From the NCBI RefSeq assembly GCF_014170335.1, contig NZ_LZZS01000004.1:682001-746000 (forward strand): a stretch of 64,000 nt of DNA. The letters are read 5' to 3'. Positions 8,368-17,693 of this stretch are shown in pieces (position 1 is the stretch's first letter; each line of letters begins with the position of its first letter). This DNA comes from Achromobacter sp. UMC46 (lineage in GTDB: Bacteria; Pseudomonadota; Gammaproteobacteria; Burkholderiales; Burkholderiaceae_B). The notes under the pieces are model-generated. The model had not been told where the DNA came from, searched no databases, and was given only the letters and a program-made list of their open reading frames with translations. Position numbers and translations under genes: made by a program.

Positions 8368-9687
8368 ATGGCAGAACATGCCTTGCACGCGGCCCGCGCG
8401 GCCGATAGCGCAGCCGCGCCGAACAAGATGCGCCGGCTGGCCATGGCCAGTTCGGTCGGCACCACGCTGGAGTGGTACGACTTCACCATCTACAACCTGA
8501 TGGCGGCGCTGGTCTTCAATTCGATCTTCTTCCCGTCCTTCGATCCGTTGACGGGCACCATCCTGGCGTTCTCCACCTATGCGGTGGGCTATGTGTCGCG
8601 GCCCTTGGGCGGCATTGTCTTCGGCCACCTGGGCGACCGGCTGGGACGCAAGTTCGTGCTGGTCGCGACGTTGGTCATCATGGGCATTTCGACCGGCTTG
8701 ATGGGCCTGCTGCCCACCTATGCGTCGTGGGGCGTCTGGGCGCCCGTGGCGCTGGTGGCGTTGCGCTTCGTGCAGGGCGTGGCCCTGGGCGGGGAATGGG
8801 CGGGCGCGGTGCTGCTGTCGATGGAACACGGCAAGCCGGACCAGCGCGGCCGCAATGCGTCGTTCACACAGGTCGGCCCGTCGTGCGGCACGCTGATCGG
8901 CACCGGCTTCATCGCCCTGGTGACGGCCTTTGTCAGCGCCGAGGACTTCCAGGCCTGGGGCTGGCGCATTCCGTTCGTGTCCAGCGTGGCGCTGGTCATG
9001 TTCGGCCTGTGGCTGCGCCGCGGCGTCGAGGAAACGCCGGTGTTCCGCGAAATGGAAGCCAAGCGCGAGACCGCCAGCACGCCGATCAAGGAAGTGCTGG
9101 GCCAGCATTGGCGCCAACTGCTGATCGCGGGCGGGTCGCGCATCGGCTCGGACGTGCTGTACGCGCTGGTCGTCGTCTTCACGCTGACCTATGTGACGAC
9201 GGTGCTGCACCTGTCGCGGCCGATGGCGCTGACGGCCACCATGCTGGGCGCGGCGCTGAACGCGATCGCCGTGCCGCTGTGCGGGGCCTTGTCCGACCGG
9301 ATCGGCCGCCGTCCCGTGTATCTGGCGGGCGCGGTGCTGGGCATGGTCTGGGCGTTCGTGTTCTTCGTGCTGATGGATACGGCGCATCCCGTCGCCATCT
9401 GCGCGGCGGTCGTGGTGGGCCTCTTGATCCATGCGCTGATGTACGGCCCGCAGGCGGCGTTCATCACCGAGCAGTTCCCGGGGCGCGTGCGCTATGCCGG
9501 GTCGTCCCTGGCGTACACGCTGGCCGGTATCGTGGGCGGCGGCTTCGCGCCGCTGATCATCGCCAGCCTGTACAAGTCCTGGAGTTCGACCGTGGCGATT
9601 TCGCTGTACGTGGCGGCTGCGTTGGCCGTGACGGCGATCGCGCTGCTGGCGGCCAAGGAAACGGCCAAGGCGCCCTTGCAGCGCTAA
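8368..9687 (+). CDS. MHS-family MFS metabolite:proton symporter
   Basis: This 439-residue, 12-helix transporter is of the metabolite:H+ symporter family (ProP, ShiA, KgtP relatives). Seen are the family opening SSVGTTLEWYDFTIY in helix 1, the loop 2-3 motif GHLGDRLGRKFVL, and RFVQGVALGGEWAGA in helix 4. The ATG at 8368 is preceded by AAGGGGAA. Substrates in this family are organic acids or betaines; which one is not visible. It is convergent with the 2-hydroxyacid dehydrogenase gene 8 bases away. Confidence 0.92.
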   Translation: MAEHALHAARAADSAAAPNKMRRLAMASSVGTTLEWYDFTIYNLMAALVFNSIFFPSFDPLTGTILAFSTYAVGYVSRPLGGIVFGHLGDRLGRKFVLVATLVIMGISTGLMGLLPTYASWGVWAPVALVALRFVQGVALGGEWAGAVLLSMEHGKPDQRGRNASFTQVGPSCGTLIGTGFIALVTAFVSAEDFQAWGWRIPFVSSVALVMFGLWLRRGVEETPVFREMEAKRETASTPIKEVLGQHWRQLLIAGGSRIGSDVLYALVVVFTLTYVTTVLHLSRPMALTATMLGAALNAIAVPLCGALSDRIGRRPVYLAGAVLGMVWAFVFFVLMDTAHPVAICAAVVVGLLIHALMYGPQAAFITEQFPGRVRYAGSSLAYTLAGIVGGGFAPLIIASLYKSWSSTVAISLYVAAALAVTAIALLAAKETAKAPLQR

Positions 9688-9695
9688 GGCTGGCG

Positions 9696-10685
9696 TCAGC
9701 CGGTCAGCCGGTGGGCCAGGGGTTCGTCCCGGGCCCATCGGCGCAGGTTATCCACGAACAAGCCCCGCACGCGGGCTTGATTGCCGTCCGAGAAGCCCGC
9801 GCTGTGCGGTGTGACGATGACGTTGTCCTGCGCCCACAGCGGGGATGACGGCGGCAACGGCTCCTGCTGGAACACGTCCAGGAAGGCGCCGCCCAGCCGG
9901 CCGCCGGCCAAGGCCTCGATCAATGCGGTTTCATCGATGACATGGCCGCGCGCCACGTTCACGATCGACGCGTGCGCGGGCAGGGCGGCCAGCGCCTGGC
10001 GGCTGACCAGTTCCCGCGTGGCGGGCGTCAGCGGGCACGCCAGCACCAGCCAGTCGGCGCCGGGCAGGAGGTTGGCCAGATCCGTGTAAGGCGCAGTTTG
10101 CCGCGCCTGGGGCACGGGCGCGCCGGAATGGCGCACGACGGACAGCGTCAGGCCCAGCGCCATCAGCAGTTCGCCGATGCGTTGTCCGATGCCGCCCCAT
10201 CCCACCACCACCGCATGCTGGCCCGCCAGGTCGCGCGGCGTGCGATCGCCCAGCAAGGGGCGCCAGGCGCGGTCGCGCTGGTCCGCGGCCAGCAGGGACA
10301 GGCGGCGCGCCAGGGCCAGCACGCCGCCAATGGCCGTCTGTGCCACCACGGCGTCGCTGGCGCCTTGCGAGGTCGTGACGGCGACGCCGCGCGCGTGCAG
10401 GCTCTGGTAGATCTCGCGGTCGGCGCCAGCCGAATGGACGTGCACCCAGCGCAGCGCGGGCGCATGGCGCATGGCCTCGTAGTAGCGGGCGGTGTCGGGC
10501 GTGATCTGGAACTTGGTCGACGCGCCCGTGATGTCGCGGGACACGAAGGCCACTTGCGCATCGCTGGGCAGGCCGTCTTCGGGGTGGCGCAGGATGAAGC
10601 GCGGGCCATCCTTGGGCAGCGCTTTGACGAGGGCGGGTGCTTCAGCGGGCGAGCACAGGATGCGGATGTCGGGACGTGGCGTCAT
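9696..10685 (-). CDS. D-2-hydroxyacid dehydrogenase (GhrA-like)
   Basis: This 329-residue NAD(P)-dependent dehydrogenase has the cofactor loop VVGWGGIGQRIG at about 160-171. The catalytic set is Arg246 (NVARG), Glu275 (QQEPLP) and His294 (TPHSAG). The family interconverts 2-oxoacids such as glyoxylate or hydroxypyruvate with their D-2-hydroxy forms. It is the last gene of a minus-strand group after LysR, class II aldolase and a Bug receptor, 7 bases from the Bug stop. This suggests a pathway for a hydroxylated organic acid or an aldol product. Confidence 0.88.
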   Translation of the reverse strand: MTPRPDIRILCSPAEAPALVKALPKDGPRFILRHPEDGLPSDAQVAFVSRDITGASTKFQITPDTARYYEAMRHAPALRWVHVHSAGADREIYQSLHARGVAVTTSQGASDAVVAQTAIGGVLALARRLSLLAADQRDRAWRPLLGDRTPRDLAGQHAVVVGWGGIGQRIGELLMALGLTLSVVRHSGAPVPQARQTAPYTDLANLLPGADWLVLACPLTPATRELVSRQALAALPAHASIVNVARGHVIDETALIEALAGGRLGGAFLDVFQQEPLPPSSPLWAQDNVIVTPHSAGFSDGNQARVRGLFVDNLRRWARDEPLAHRLTG

Positions 10686-10692
10686 GGGGGAG

Positions 10693-11652
10693 TCAGTTGG
10701 CGCTGGGTCCGAACTTGCGCACCAGCGCTGCCCACTTGTCGTGTTCCTGGCGGATGAACGCGGTGAACTGGGCCGGTGTGCCGCCGATGGGTTCGGCCCC
10801 TTCATTGAGCATCTGCGCGTGCAGCGACGGCAGCGCGGCGTTGACTTCGCGGTTGATCGTCGCCACCACCTCCGGCGGCGTGCCCTTGGGCGCGAAGAAA
10901 CCGAACCAGGAGCCGGCGTCAAAGCCGGGGTAGCCGGATTCGGCGACGGTGGGCAGGTCGGGCAGCGTGGCCGAACGCTGCAAGGTGCTGACCGCCAGCG
11001 GACGCAGCTTGCCGGCGCGGATCTGCCCGATCACCGACGGGATGGTGGCGAACATGAAGTCGATGCGTCCCGCCAGCAGGTCGTTGACGGCGTCGGCGCC
11101 TTTGTAGGGCACGTGCGTGGCTTCCACGCCCAACTGGTCCATCAGCATGTAGCTGGACAGGTGCGAGGACGTGCCCACGCCGGTCGAGCTGTAGTTCAGG
11201 TGGGTCGCCTTCTTCACGTATTGGAGGAACCCCTTGAAGTCTTTGGCGGGGGACGACGGCGGCACCACCAGCACGTTCGGCACGGTCGCGATCTGCACCA
11301 TCGGAACCAGGTCCGTCAGGGGATCGAACGTCAGCTTCGCCAGCGAGGCATTCACCGCGATGGGGCCGACGGAATTGACGATCAGGGTGTGGCCGTCCGG
11401 CGCGGCGCGCACCACGAATTCAGTGCCGATGTTGCCGCCGGCTCCGGGTTTGTTCTCGACCACGAAGGGTTGCCCCAAGGTCTTGGACAAGGCGTTGGAC
11501 ATGCTGCGCGTCAGCGTGTCGGTCGTGCCGCCGGCCGTGAACGCCACGATGACTTTGACGGGCTTGTCGGGGTAGTCCGCGGCGGCGGCGGGTAGCGACG
11601 TACAGGCGCAGGCCGCCGCTGCGGCGGCGAGCAGGGCTCGGGCAGTGTTCAT
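10693..11652 (-). CDS. Bug/TctC-family tripartite tricarboxylate receptor
   Basis: This 319-residue periplasmic binding protein has a Sec signal (Ala-rich, cleavage near PAAAA-DYPDKP). The family opening YPDKPVKVIVAFTAGGTTDTLTR and the VENKPGAGGNIGTEFV segment make up the carboxylate pocket. The start is supported by GGAGA before the ATG at 11652. No TctA/TctB membrane subunits are encoded nearby, as is usual for the large Bug family in Alcaligenaceae. It likely presents a carboxylate used by the adjoining aldolase and dehydrogenase. Confidence 0.93.
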   Translation of the reverse strand: MNTARALLAAAAAACACTSLPAAAADYPDKPVKVIVAFTAGGTTDTLTRSMSNALSKTLGQPFVVENKPGAGGNIGTEFVVRAAPDGHTLIVNSVGPIAVNASLAKLTFDPLTDLVPMVQIATVPNVLVVPPSSPAKDFKGFLQYVKKATHLNYSSTGVGTSSHLSSYMLMDQLGVEATHVPYKGADAVNDLLAGRIDFMFATIPSVIGQIRAGKLRPLAVSTLQRSATLPDLPTVAESGYPGFDAGSWFGFFAPKGTPPEVVATINREVNAALPSLHAQMLNEGAEPIGGTPAQFTAFIRQEHDKWAALVRKFGPSAN

Positions 11653-11732
11653 ATCGTCTCCGTTCGTGGTTGTTGTCTTGGCATGCGAGGCGCCGTGCCG
11701 CCACGTCGGCCGGCGCCTTGGAAAAGCGGAAT

Positions 11733-12548
11733 TCAGTCGCGGAAGCCCGGGTCGATGCGGTCCAGCTTGCGCAACAGGGCCGGCCACTCCATGACGCCAT
11801 AAGGGCGCCGCGTGCCGGGCTGGTAGTTGTTCCAGGTTTCTTCCAGCACGGCCGGGCTGACTGCCCGCAGGGGCGCGCCGGTCGCCATCGCCGCCAATTG
11901 CGCGCGACAGGCCAGTTCCAGCCGATGCATCCAGTTGAACGCTTCGCCCACCGTCTTGCCGACGGTCAGCGCGCCGTGGTTGCGCAGGATCAGCGCTTCG
12001 CCCTGGCCCAGGTCTTCCAGCAGGGAGGCCTGCTCTGTCAAGTCCAGCACCACGCCCTGGTAGTCGTGATAGCCGATCTTCAGGAAGCGCATGGCCGTCT
12101 GCGTCAGCGGCAGCAGGCCGCAGTCCAGGGAGGCGACCGCCATGGAGGCCCAGCTGTGCGTATGGATCACGCAGTCCACCTCATGGCGCGCGCCATGCAC
12201 GGCGCTGTGGATCACATAGCCCGCCTTGTTGATGCCGTAGTCGATGTCGCCGAAATCGGGCTTGGCCAGGATCGTGCCGTCCAGGTCCACCTTGATCAGG
12301 CTGGACGCGGTGATCTCCTCATACATCATGCCGTAGGGGTTGATGAGGAACGCGTTGTCTTCGCCCGGCACGCGCGCCGAGATGTGATTGGCCATCATGT
12401 CGGCCATGCCGTAGCGTTCGACCAGCCGATAACAGGCGGCCAGGTCGACGCGGGCCTGCCATTCCTGTTCGGAACAGTGCGGCCGCATGGAAGGAATGGA
12501 AAGCAAGCCCGGGGAAGGCAAGGCCGGGGGGCGGGTGTCGGTCGTCAT
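11733..12548 (-). CDS. Class II aldolase/adducin family protein
   Basis: This 271-residue protein has the zinc-site histidines of class II (FucA/AraD-type) aldolases: His129 and His131 in VIHTHSWAS and His191 in LRNHGALTVG. It is longer than FucA (about 215) and closer to the adducin-like branch, where some members act on hydroxylated acids. The start at 12548 has a weak ribosome binding site; Met at 12491 is an alternative. It lies between the LysR gene upstream and a Bug receptor downstream on the minus strand. Confidence 0.85.
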   Translation of the reverse strand: MTTDTRPPALPSPGLLSIPSMRPHCSEQEWQARVDLAACYRLVERYGMADMMANHISARVPGEDNAFLINPYGMMYEEITASSLIKVDLDGTILAKPDFGDIDYGINKAGYVIHSAVHGARHEVDCVIHTHSWASMAVASLDCGLLPLTQTAMRFLKIGYHDYQGVVLDLTEQASLLEDLGQGEALILRNHGALTVGKTVGEAFNWMHRLELACRAQLAAMATGAPLRAVSPAVLEETWNNYQPGTRRPYGVMEWPALLRKLDRIDPGFRD

Positions 12549-12654
12549 CGGAAGTCGAGAAGGTCTGCTGCCGCAACACCATGCCGCGGCGTTCACGAAT
12601 GCAATTTATCCGCGGGACCCGCCCGGGCCTAGCCATGCGCCCGGCATGGGGGCA

Positions 12655-13581
12655 TCACGAATCGAGAAGGGTGGCGCCCGGCCAGGCGCCGTGGCGCACC
12701 TGCGCGCGCATCACGTCCACCAGCACCACGCGCGCGGCGAGTGCGGCCGGCGACAATTCTTCTTCATTGATGCAGTGCACCGCGTTGCGGCGGAACAGGA
12801 ACGGGTCGTCGATGGGATGCATGTTCAGCAGCCCGGCCTCGGCCCGCGCCACGGCGGCGCCGGGCTGGATGGTGGCGATGGCGTTGGCCTGCACCAGGTC
12901 CATCAAGGTGGTCAGCCCGTCGACTTCGACTTCGACCCAGGGCTCGATGCCGGCGCGTTCGAAGGCGGCCTCGACCCAGGCGCGCAGGCCATGCGCCTTG
13001 CTGGTGACCGCCAGCGGCAAGGCCGCCAGGTGGGCGATGGTGACGGGTTCGCCGTCAGGCATCGCGAACATGCCCCGCCGCGCAAGCAGAAACAGCCGTT
13101 CGTCCAGGACCGGGATCGTGCTGCGGGCCTGGCCACTGTCGTTCTGGAACAGCACCGCAAGGTCCAGCCGCCGGTTGTTGAGCTGTTCGCCCAGGTTGCC
13201 CGACAAGCCTTCGACCAGGTGCAGCCGCACGTTCGGATAGCGTTCGGCCATCGCCGAGTAGAACGGCTTGGCCAGCACGGACGCGGTGGTGGGGGCGAAG
13301 CCCACGCTGACCATGCCCGACAGCCGCGCCTCGCGGGCGGCGGCCACGGCATTCTCCGCGTGGCGCAGCGTCAATCGGGCCTGGCGCAGGAACGCCGTGC
13401 CGGCGGCCGTGGGAACGACGCCGGTATGCGTGCGCAGCAGCAGCCGCGTCGCCAGTTCGCTTTCCAGGCGGCTGATCTGCTGGCTGAGCGCCGAGGCGAC
13501 CACGCCCAGGTCGCGCGCGGCGCGGCCGATGCTGCCCAGTTCGGCCACGCGGACGAAGTAGCGGAGTTGGCGGAGTTCCAT
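12655..13581 (-). CDS. LysR-family transcriptional regulator (NAC/Cbl-like)
   Basis: This 308-residue LTTR opens MELRQLRYFVRVAELGSIGRAA, the typical HTH start, which fixes the ATG at 13581. The substrate-binding domain follows from about residue 90. It is the first gene of the aldolase/Bug/dehydrogenase group on the minus strand, with about 106 bases to the aldolase start, and is divergent from the imelysin operon. Its target is probably its own downstream group; this is inferred from position only. Confidence 0.9.
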   Translation of the reverse strand: MELRQLRYFVRVAELGSIGRAARDLGVVASALSQQISRLESELATRLLLRTHTGVVPTAAGTAFLRQARLTLRHAENAVAAAREARLSGMVSVGFAPTTASVLAKPFYSAMAERYPNVRLHLVEGLSGNLGEQLNNRRLDLAVLFQNDSGQARSTIPVLDERLFLLARRGMFAMPDGEPVTIAHLAALPLAVTSKAHGLRAWVEAAFERAGIEPWVEVEVDGLTTLMDLVQANAIATIQPGAAVARAEAGLLNMHPIDDPFLFRRNAVHCINEEELSPAALAARVVLVDVMRAQVRHGAWPGATLLDS

Positions 13582-13792
13582 GGCGGCGAAATGAGGGGCG
13601 GGAAAGCCGGATAGTAGCGGCCGAATGCCCGAATCAGCGTGGATTTTCGCGTATCCGGCGTTCAAAAAAACGTCAGGTATCTGACTTTGCGCTGAACATC
13701 AAACGAAAATTGTTTACACTCGCATCCACAAAATTGAAGTCGGAACGGCCCGCCGCGGGGGCGGATACCGTTCGAGTTACGGGAGAAAGTCG

Positions 13793-15091
13793 ATGCGCAA
13801 GTTGCTTTTGGGTGCGGTGCTGGCCGCCGCGGTATTCGGGGGAACGGCCCACGCCGCGGTTGAGCCCAAGGCCGTGGTCGCCACCTATTCGGATCTGGCG
13901 CTGGCGGGTTATGAAGATTCGCTGACCGCCGCCAAGACGCTGCGCACCGCCATCGACGCCTTGGTCGCCACGCCCAGCCCCGACACGCTGAAAGCCGCCC
14001 GCGAAGCCTGGCTGGCCGCCCGCGTGCCGTATCAGCAGACCGAGGCCTACCGCTTTGGCAATCCCATCGTCGACGACTGGGAAGGCCGCGTGAACGCCTG
14101 GCCGCTGGACGAAGGCCTGATCGACTACGTGGACGCGTCCTACGGCACTGAAAACGACGAAAACGCCTATTACACCGTCAACGTCATCGCCAATTCCAAG
14201 ATCTCGGTGGGCGGCAAGACGGTGGACGTCAGCAAGATCACGCCGAAGCTGCTATCCGAAGTGCTGCACGAGGCCGACGGCAACGAAGCCAACGTGGCCA
14301 CCGGCTACCACGCCATCGAATTCCTGCTGTGGGGCCAGGACTTGAACGGCACCGGTCCCGCGCCGGCCGACCGCAAGGGCACGCCGCAAGAACGCCATTC
14401 GGGCAACCGTCCGCATACGGACTTCGATACCAAGCAATGCACCGGCGGCCACTGCGAACGCCGCATCGAATTCCTGAAGGCGGTGACTGACCTGCTGGTG
14501 ACGGACCTGGAAGAAATGGTGGGCAACTGGAAGAAGGATGGCGCCGCGCGCAAGGCCGTGGAAGAAGATCCCAAGGCAGGCCTGATCGCCATGCTGACCG
14601 GTCTGGGCAGCCTGTCGTACGGCGAACTGGCCGGCGAACGCATGAAGCTCGGCCTGATGCTGCACGATCCCGAAGAAGAGCACGATTGCTTCTCGGACAA
14701 CACGCACAACGCGCATTATTACGACCAGCTGGGCATCCGCAACGTCTACCTGGGCGCCTACACCCGCATCGACGGCAAGCAGGTCAAGGGCGCGAGCCTG
14801 TCTGAACTGGTCAAGGCCAGGGATCCGAAGCTGGATGCCGAAGTGCGCGCCAAGCTGGATGCCACCGTGGCGGCCATGCAGGCAATGAAGACGCGCGCCG
14901 AAACGGTCGAAACCTATGACCAGATGATTGCCGACGGCAACAAGGAAGGCAATGCGATGGTGCAGGCCGCCATCGACCGCCTGGTCGACCAGACCCGCAG
15001 CCTGGAACGCGTGATCGCGTTGCTGGAATTGGGCAAGGTCGCCATCGAAGGTTCCGACAGCCTGGATAAACCCGACGCCGTGTTCAAGTGA
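13793..15091 (+). CDS. Imelysin-family protein (iron-regulated peptidase-like, first copy)
   Basis: This 432-residue exported protein has a signal peptide (MRKLLLGAVLAAAVFGGTAHA) and two imelysin helical repeats. The family GxHxxE motif is intact as GYHAIE (His173, Glu176), and the nearby RFGNP and DEGLIDY segments fit imelysin/ICMP proteins. Members are periplasmic or outer-membrane proteins linked to iron uptake; peptidase activity is not certain. A ribosome binding site (GGGAGAAAG) precedes the ATG. Its stop overlaps the GTG of the di-haem gene by GTGA, so the two are translationally coupled. No clear Fur box was seen upstream. Confidence 0.9.
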   Translation: MRKLLLGAVLAAAVFGGTAHAAVEPKAVVATYSDLALAGYEDSLTAAKTLRTAIDALVATPSPDTLKAAREAWLAARVPYQQTEAYRFGNPIVDDWEGRVNAWPLDEGLIDYVDASYGTENDENAYYTVNVIANSKISVGGKTVDVSKITPKLLSEVLHEADGNEANVATGYHAIEFLLWGQDLNGTGPAPADRKGTPQERHSGNRPHTDFDTKQCTGGHCERRIEFLKAVTDLLVTDLEEMVGNWKKDGAARKAVEEDPKAGLIAMLTGLGSLSYGELAGERMKLGLMLHDPEEEHDCFSDNTHNAHYYDQLGIRNVYLGAYTRIDGKQVKGASLSELVKARDPKLDAEVRAKLDATVAAMQAMKTRAETVETYDQMIADGNKEGNAMVQAAIDRLVDQTRSLERVIALLELGKVAIEGSDSLDKPDAVFK

Positions 15092-16605
15092 AACTCGTAT
15101 TAGCCGCCGTATTGGCGGCGTCGGCACACGCCGGCGCCGCCGTCGCATCTGAAGTGCCCGCCGGGCGTGACGACTTGACGCCCGAAGACCAGAAGCGCGT
15201 CACCGCCATTACCGCGCCCACGCGCGATTTCTCGAAGGTGGAAACCTTCGAGACCATGCAGGCCGGGGCGGGCACGACCAACAAGCTCGTCAACGCCGAC
15301 ATCTTTTCGCAGCCGTCGGCCAACATGAGCTTCGAGGGACGTCAGGAATTCCAGGTCGGCAACGGCCTGTTCCGGAAAGACTGGGTATCAGCCCCGGCTT
15401 CCACGCAGGCGTCCGATGGGCTGGGGCCGCTGTTCAACGCGCGCTCGTGCCAGGCCTGTCACACCAAGGATGGACGCGGCACGGTGCCGGGTTTCGATCC
15501 TTTGGAGCGCACGGACGCGGTGGCGCTGCTGCTGCGCCTTGCCGTGCCGGAAGGCCCCGACCGCGGCCATCCCAAGCTTGCCGCCGGCGAGCTGGCCGCC
15601 TTGCCCGAACCCGTCTATGGCGTGCAACTGCAGAACTTCGCGGTGGCGGGCCTGCCCGCCGAAGGCCGCATGGAGATCGAGTACGAGCCCGTCGCGATCG
15701 CGCTCAACGGCGGCGAAACCGCCACGTTGATGAAGCCCACCTACCGCATCGACAACCTCGGCTATGGTCCGATGCGCGCCGACACGCAGATTTCGCCGCG
15801 CCTGGCGCCGCCCATGATCGGGCTGGGCCTGCTGGAATCCATCCACGAGGCCGACATCCTGGCCAACGTGGGGGCGGACAAGCGCGACGGCATCGTCGGC
15901 AAGGCCAACTGGGTCACCGATGCGCGCACCGGCGCGCGCGTGCTGGGCCGCTTCAACCTGAAGGCCGGGCAGCCGACGGTCGAGCAGCAAAGCGCCGCGG
16001 CGTTCTCGAACGACATGGGCCTGTCCACGCCGATGTTCCCCAAGCACTCGGGCGACTGCACGCCCTCGCAGAAGCAGTGCCTGGAGATGCCGCATGGCGC
16101 GCAGCCGCGCTTCGGCCCCGAGGAAGTCCCGGCCAAGCTGATGGACTTCGTCACGATCTATTCCACCAATCTTGCCGTGCCGCAGCGGCGCGACGCGGAT
16201 GAGGCGCGCGTGCTGGCGGGCAAGAAGCTCTTCTACGAAGCCAACTGCGTGGCCTGCCACGTGCCCAAGTACGTGACCAGCCGCAATGCCAGGCAGCCCG
16301 AGCACCGCTTCCAGCTGATCTGGCCCTACACCGACATGCTGGTGCACGACATGGGCGACGACCTGGCGGACGGCGTGTCCGACGGCGAAGCCAACGGCCG
16401 CGAATGGCGCACGCCGCCGCTGTGGGGAATCGGCTTGACCAAGACCGTGAATCCCAGCGCCACCTGGCTGCATGACGGGCGCGCCCGCACGCTGCTGGAA
16501 GCGGTGCTGTGGCACGGCGGCGCGGGCAAGCCCGCGCGTGACCGCGTCGTGGCGATGACGCCCGAAGAACGCGCTGATCTGATCCGTTTCCTGGAGTCGC
16601 TGTGA
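15088..16605 (+). CDS. Di-haem oxidoreductase family protein (DHOR, COG3488)
   Basis: This 505-residue exported cytochrome has a GTG start, signal peptide (cleavage near AHAGAAVA-S) and two c-type haem motifs, CQACH (121-125) and CVACH (387-391). It belongs to the putative thiol oxidoreductase or peroxidase family that accompanies imelysins. The role is presumably periplasmic electron transfer or oxidation of a substrate held by the imelysin proteins; no reaction is established. It overlaps the preceding gene by 4 bases and the next by one base (TGATG). Confidence 0.9.
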   Translation: MKLVLAAVLAASAHAGAAVASEVPAGRDDLTPEDQKRVTAITAPTRDFSKVETFETMQAGAGTTNKLVNADIFSQPSANMSFEGRQEFQVGNGLFRKDWVSAPASTQASDGLGPLFNARSCQACHTKDGRGTVPGFDPLERTDAVALLLRLAVPEGPDRGHPKLAAGELAALPEPVYGVQLQNFAVAGLPAEGRMEIEYEPVAIALNGGETATLMKPTYRIDNLGYGPMRADTQISPRLAPPMIGLGLLESIHEADILANVGADKRDGIVGKANWVTDARTGARVLGRFNLKAGQPTVEQQSAAAFSNDMGLSTPMFPKHSGDCTPSQKQCLEMPHGAQPRFGPEEVPAKLMDFVTIYSTNLAVPQRRDADEARVLAGKKLFYEANCVACHVPKYVTSRNARQPEHRFQLIWPYTDMLVHDMGDDLADGVSDGEANGREWRTPPLWGIGLTKTVNPSATWLHDGRARTLLEAVLWHGGAGKPARDRVVAMTPEERADLIRFLESL

Positions 16606-17693
16606 TGGCCCGATCCTTTTCGCCTGTGTTCAAGCATGCCGCAGCGGCCCTGTTGCTGGCGGTCGCGCCGCTGGCCGTGCAGGCCGAATTGCCTGCCGAC
16701 CTGGGCGAACGCCTGGCACGCGACTACGCCCGTCCGGCGGTCGGCAAGATGGTGCAAGCCGCCGCCGCAGTGAATGAGGCGTTGGGCGGGTGGTGCGCCA
16801 AGCCGGACGCAGCGGGCGCCGCGCGCGTCGGTGTCGCCTTCTCGAATCTGGCCCAGGCCTGGTCCGGCGTGGAGATCCTGCGCTTCGGCCCGCTGGTGCA
16901 GGCCAACCGATTTGAACGCCTGGCGTTCTGGCCCGACACGCGCGGCGTGATGCCCAAGCAGGTGCAGCAGTTGATCGCCGCCGGCGACCCGGCATTGCTG
17001 GCGCCGGGCGCGCTGGCCGGCCGCAGTGTGGCGGTGCAGGGGCTGCCTGCCCTGGAGTACGTGCTGTACGGCGAACCCGCGCTGCTCACGCAGGCGAGCG
17101 CGCCGACGTTCGCCTACGCGTGCGCGTATGCCCGGGCCGTGGCCGCCAACGTCTCGACGATTTCCGGCGATGTGGCGCAGGCCTGGAGCGCCCAGGGCGA
17201 ATTCGGCCGCCAGTTCGCCAAGCCGCAAGCCGGCAACGACTTGTACCGCGATCCGCAGGAAGTGGCGGCCGAGGCCATGAAGGCCTTGTCCACCGGTCTG
17301 CAGTTCGCGCGCGATGTCAAAATCCTGCCCGTGCTGGGCGGATCTGCCGAGGCGGCCCGTCCCAAGCGCGCCGCCTTCTGGCGCAGCGAGTTGTCCACGC
17401 GTTTGCTGGCGGCCAACCTGGACGGACTGAAGGCGTTCTACCTGGCCGGCGGCTATCCGCTGCCCAAGGGCGGCGACTGGATGGACGTGTCCGTGCGCGG
17501 CGAATTGCAGAATGCCGCGCAGACCTTGCGGGCGGTGCCCACGCCGCTGGACGCCGCGCTGAAGCAGGAAGACGGCCGCCGCCAGTTGCTGCTGGCGGCC
17601 CTGACGATACAGAACGCCAAGGCCATCGTCGATCAAGACCTGGCGCCGGCGCTGGGCGTCACCATCGGATTCAATGCGCTCGATGGTGATTGA
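16605..17693 (+). CDS. Imelysin-family protein (second copy)
   Basis: This 362-residue exported protein has a signal peptide ending near AVQA-E and an imelysin-type helical domain. At the position of the GxHxxE motif it reads GLPALEYVLYG, so the glutamate is kept but the histidine is proline, unlike the first copy. This suggests a structural or binding role, not metal-dependent catalysis. The start is either the ATG at 16605, overlapping the DHOR stop by one base, or the GTG at 16602. It is the third gene of the envelope operon. Confidence 0.85.
   Translation: MARSFSPVFKHAAAALLLAVAPLAVQAELPADLGERLARDYARPAVGKMVQAAAAVNEALGGWCAKPDAAGAARVGVAFSNLAQAWSGVEILRFGPLVQANRFERLAFWPDTRGVMPKQVQQLIAAGDPALLAPGALAGRSVAVQGLPALEYVLYGEPALLTQASAPTFAYACAYARAVAANVSTISGDVAQAWSAQGEFGRQFAKPQAGNDLYRDPQEVAAEAMKALSTGLQFARDVKILPVLGGSAEAARPKRAAFWRSELSTRLLAANLDGLKAFYLAGGYPLPKGGDWMDVSVRGELQNAAQTLRAVPTPLDAALKQEDGRRQLLLAALTIQNAKAIVDQDLAPALGVTIGFNALDGD

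Noticed and set aside
13582-13792. Fur box before the imelysin operon
   Set aside because: The region is AT-rich near 13700-13730, but no sequence close to the GATAAT-type Fur consensus was found, so iron control was not annotated.
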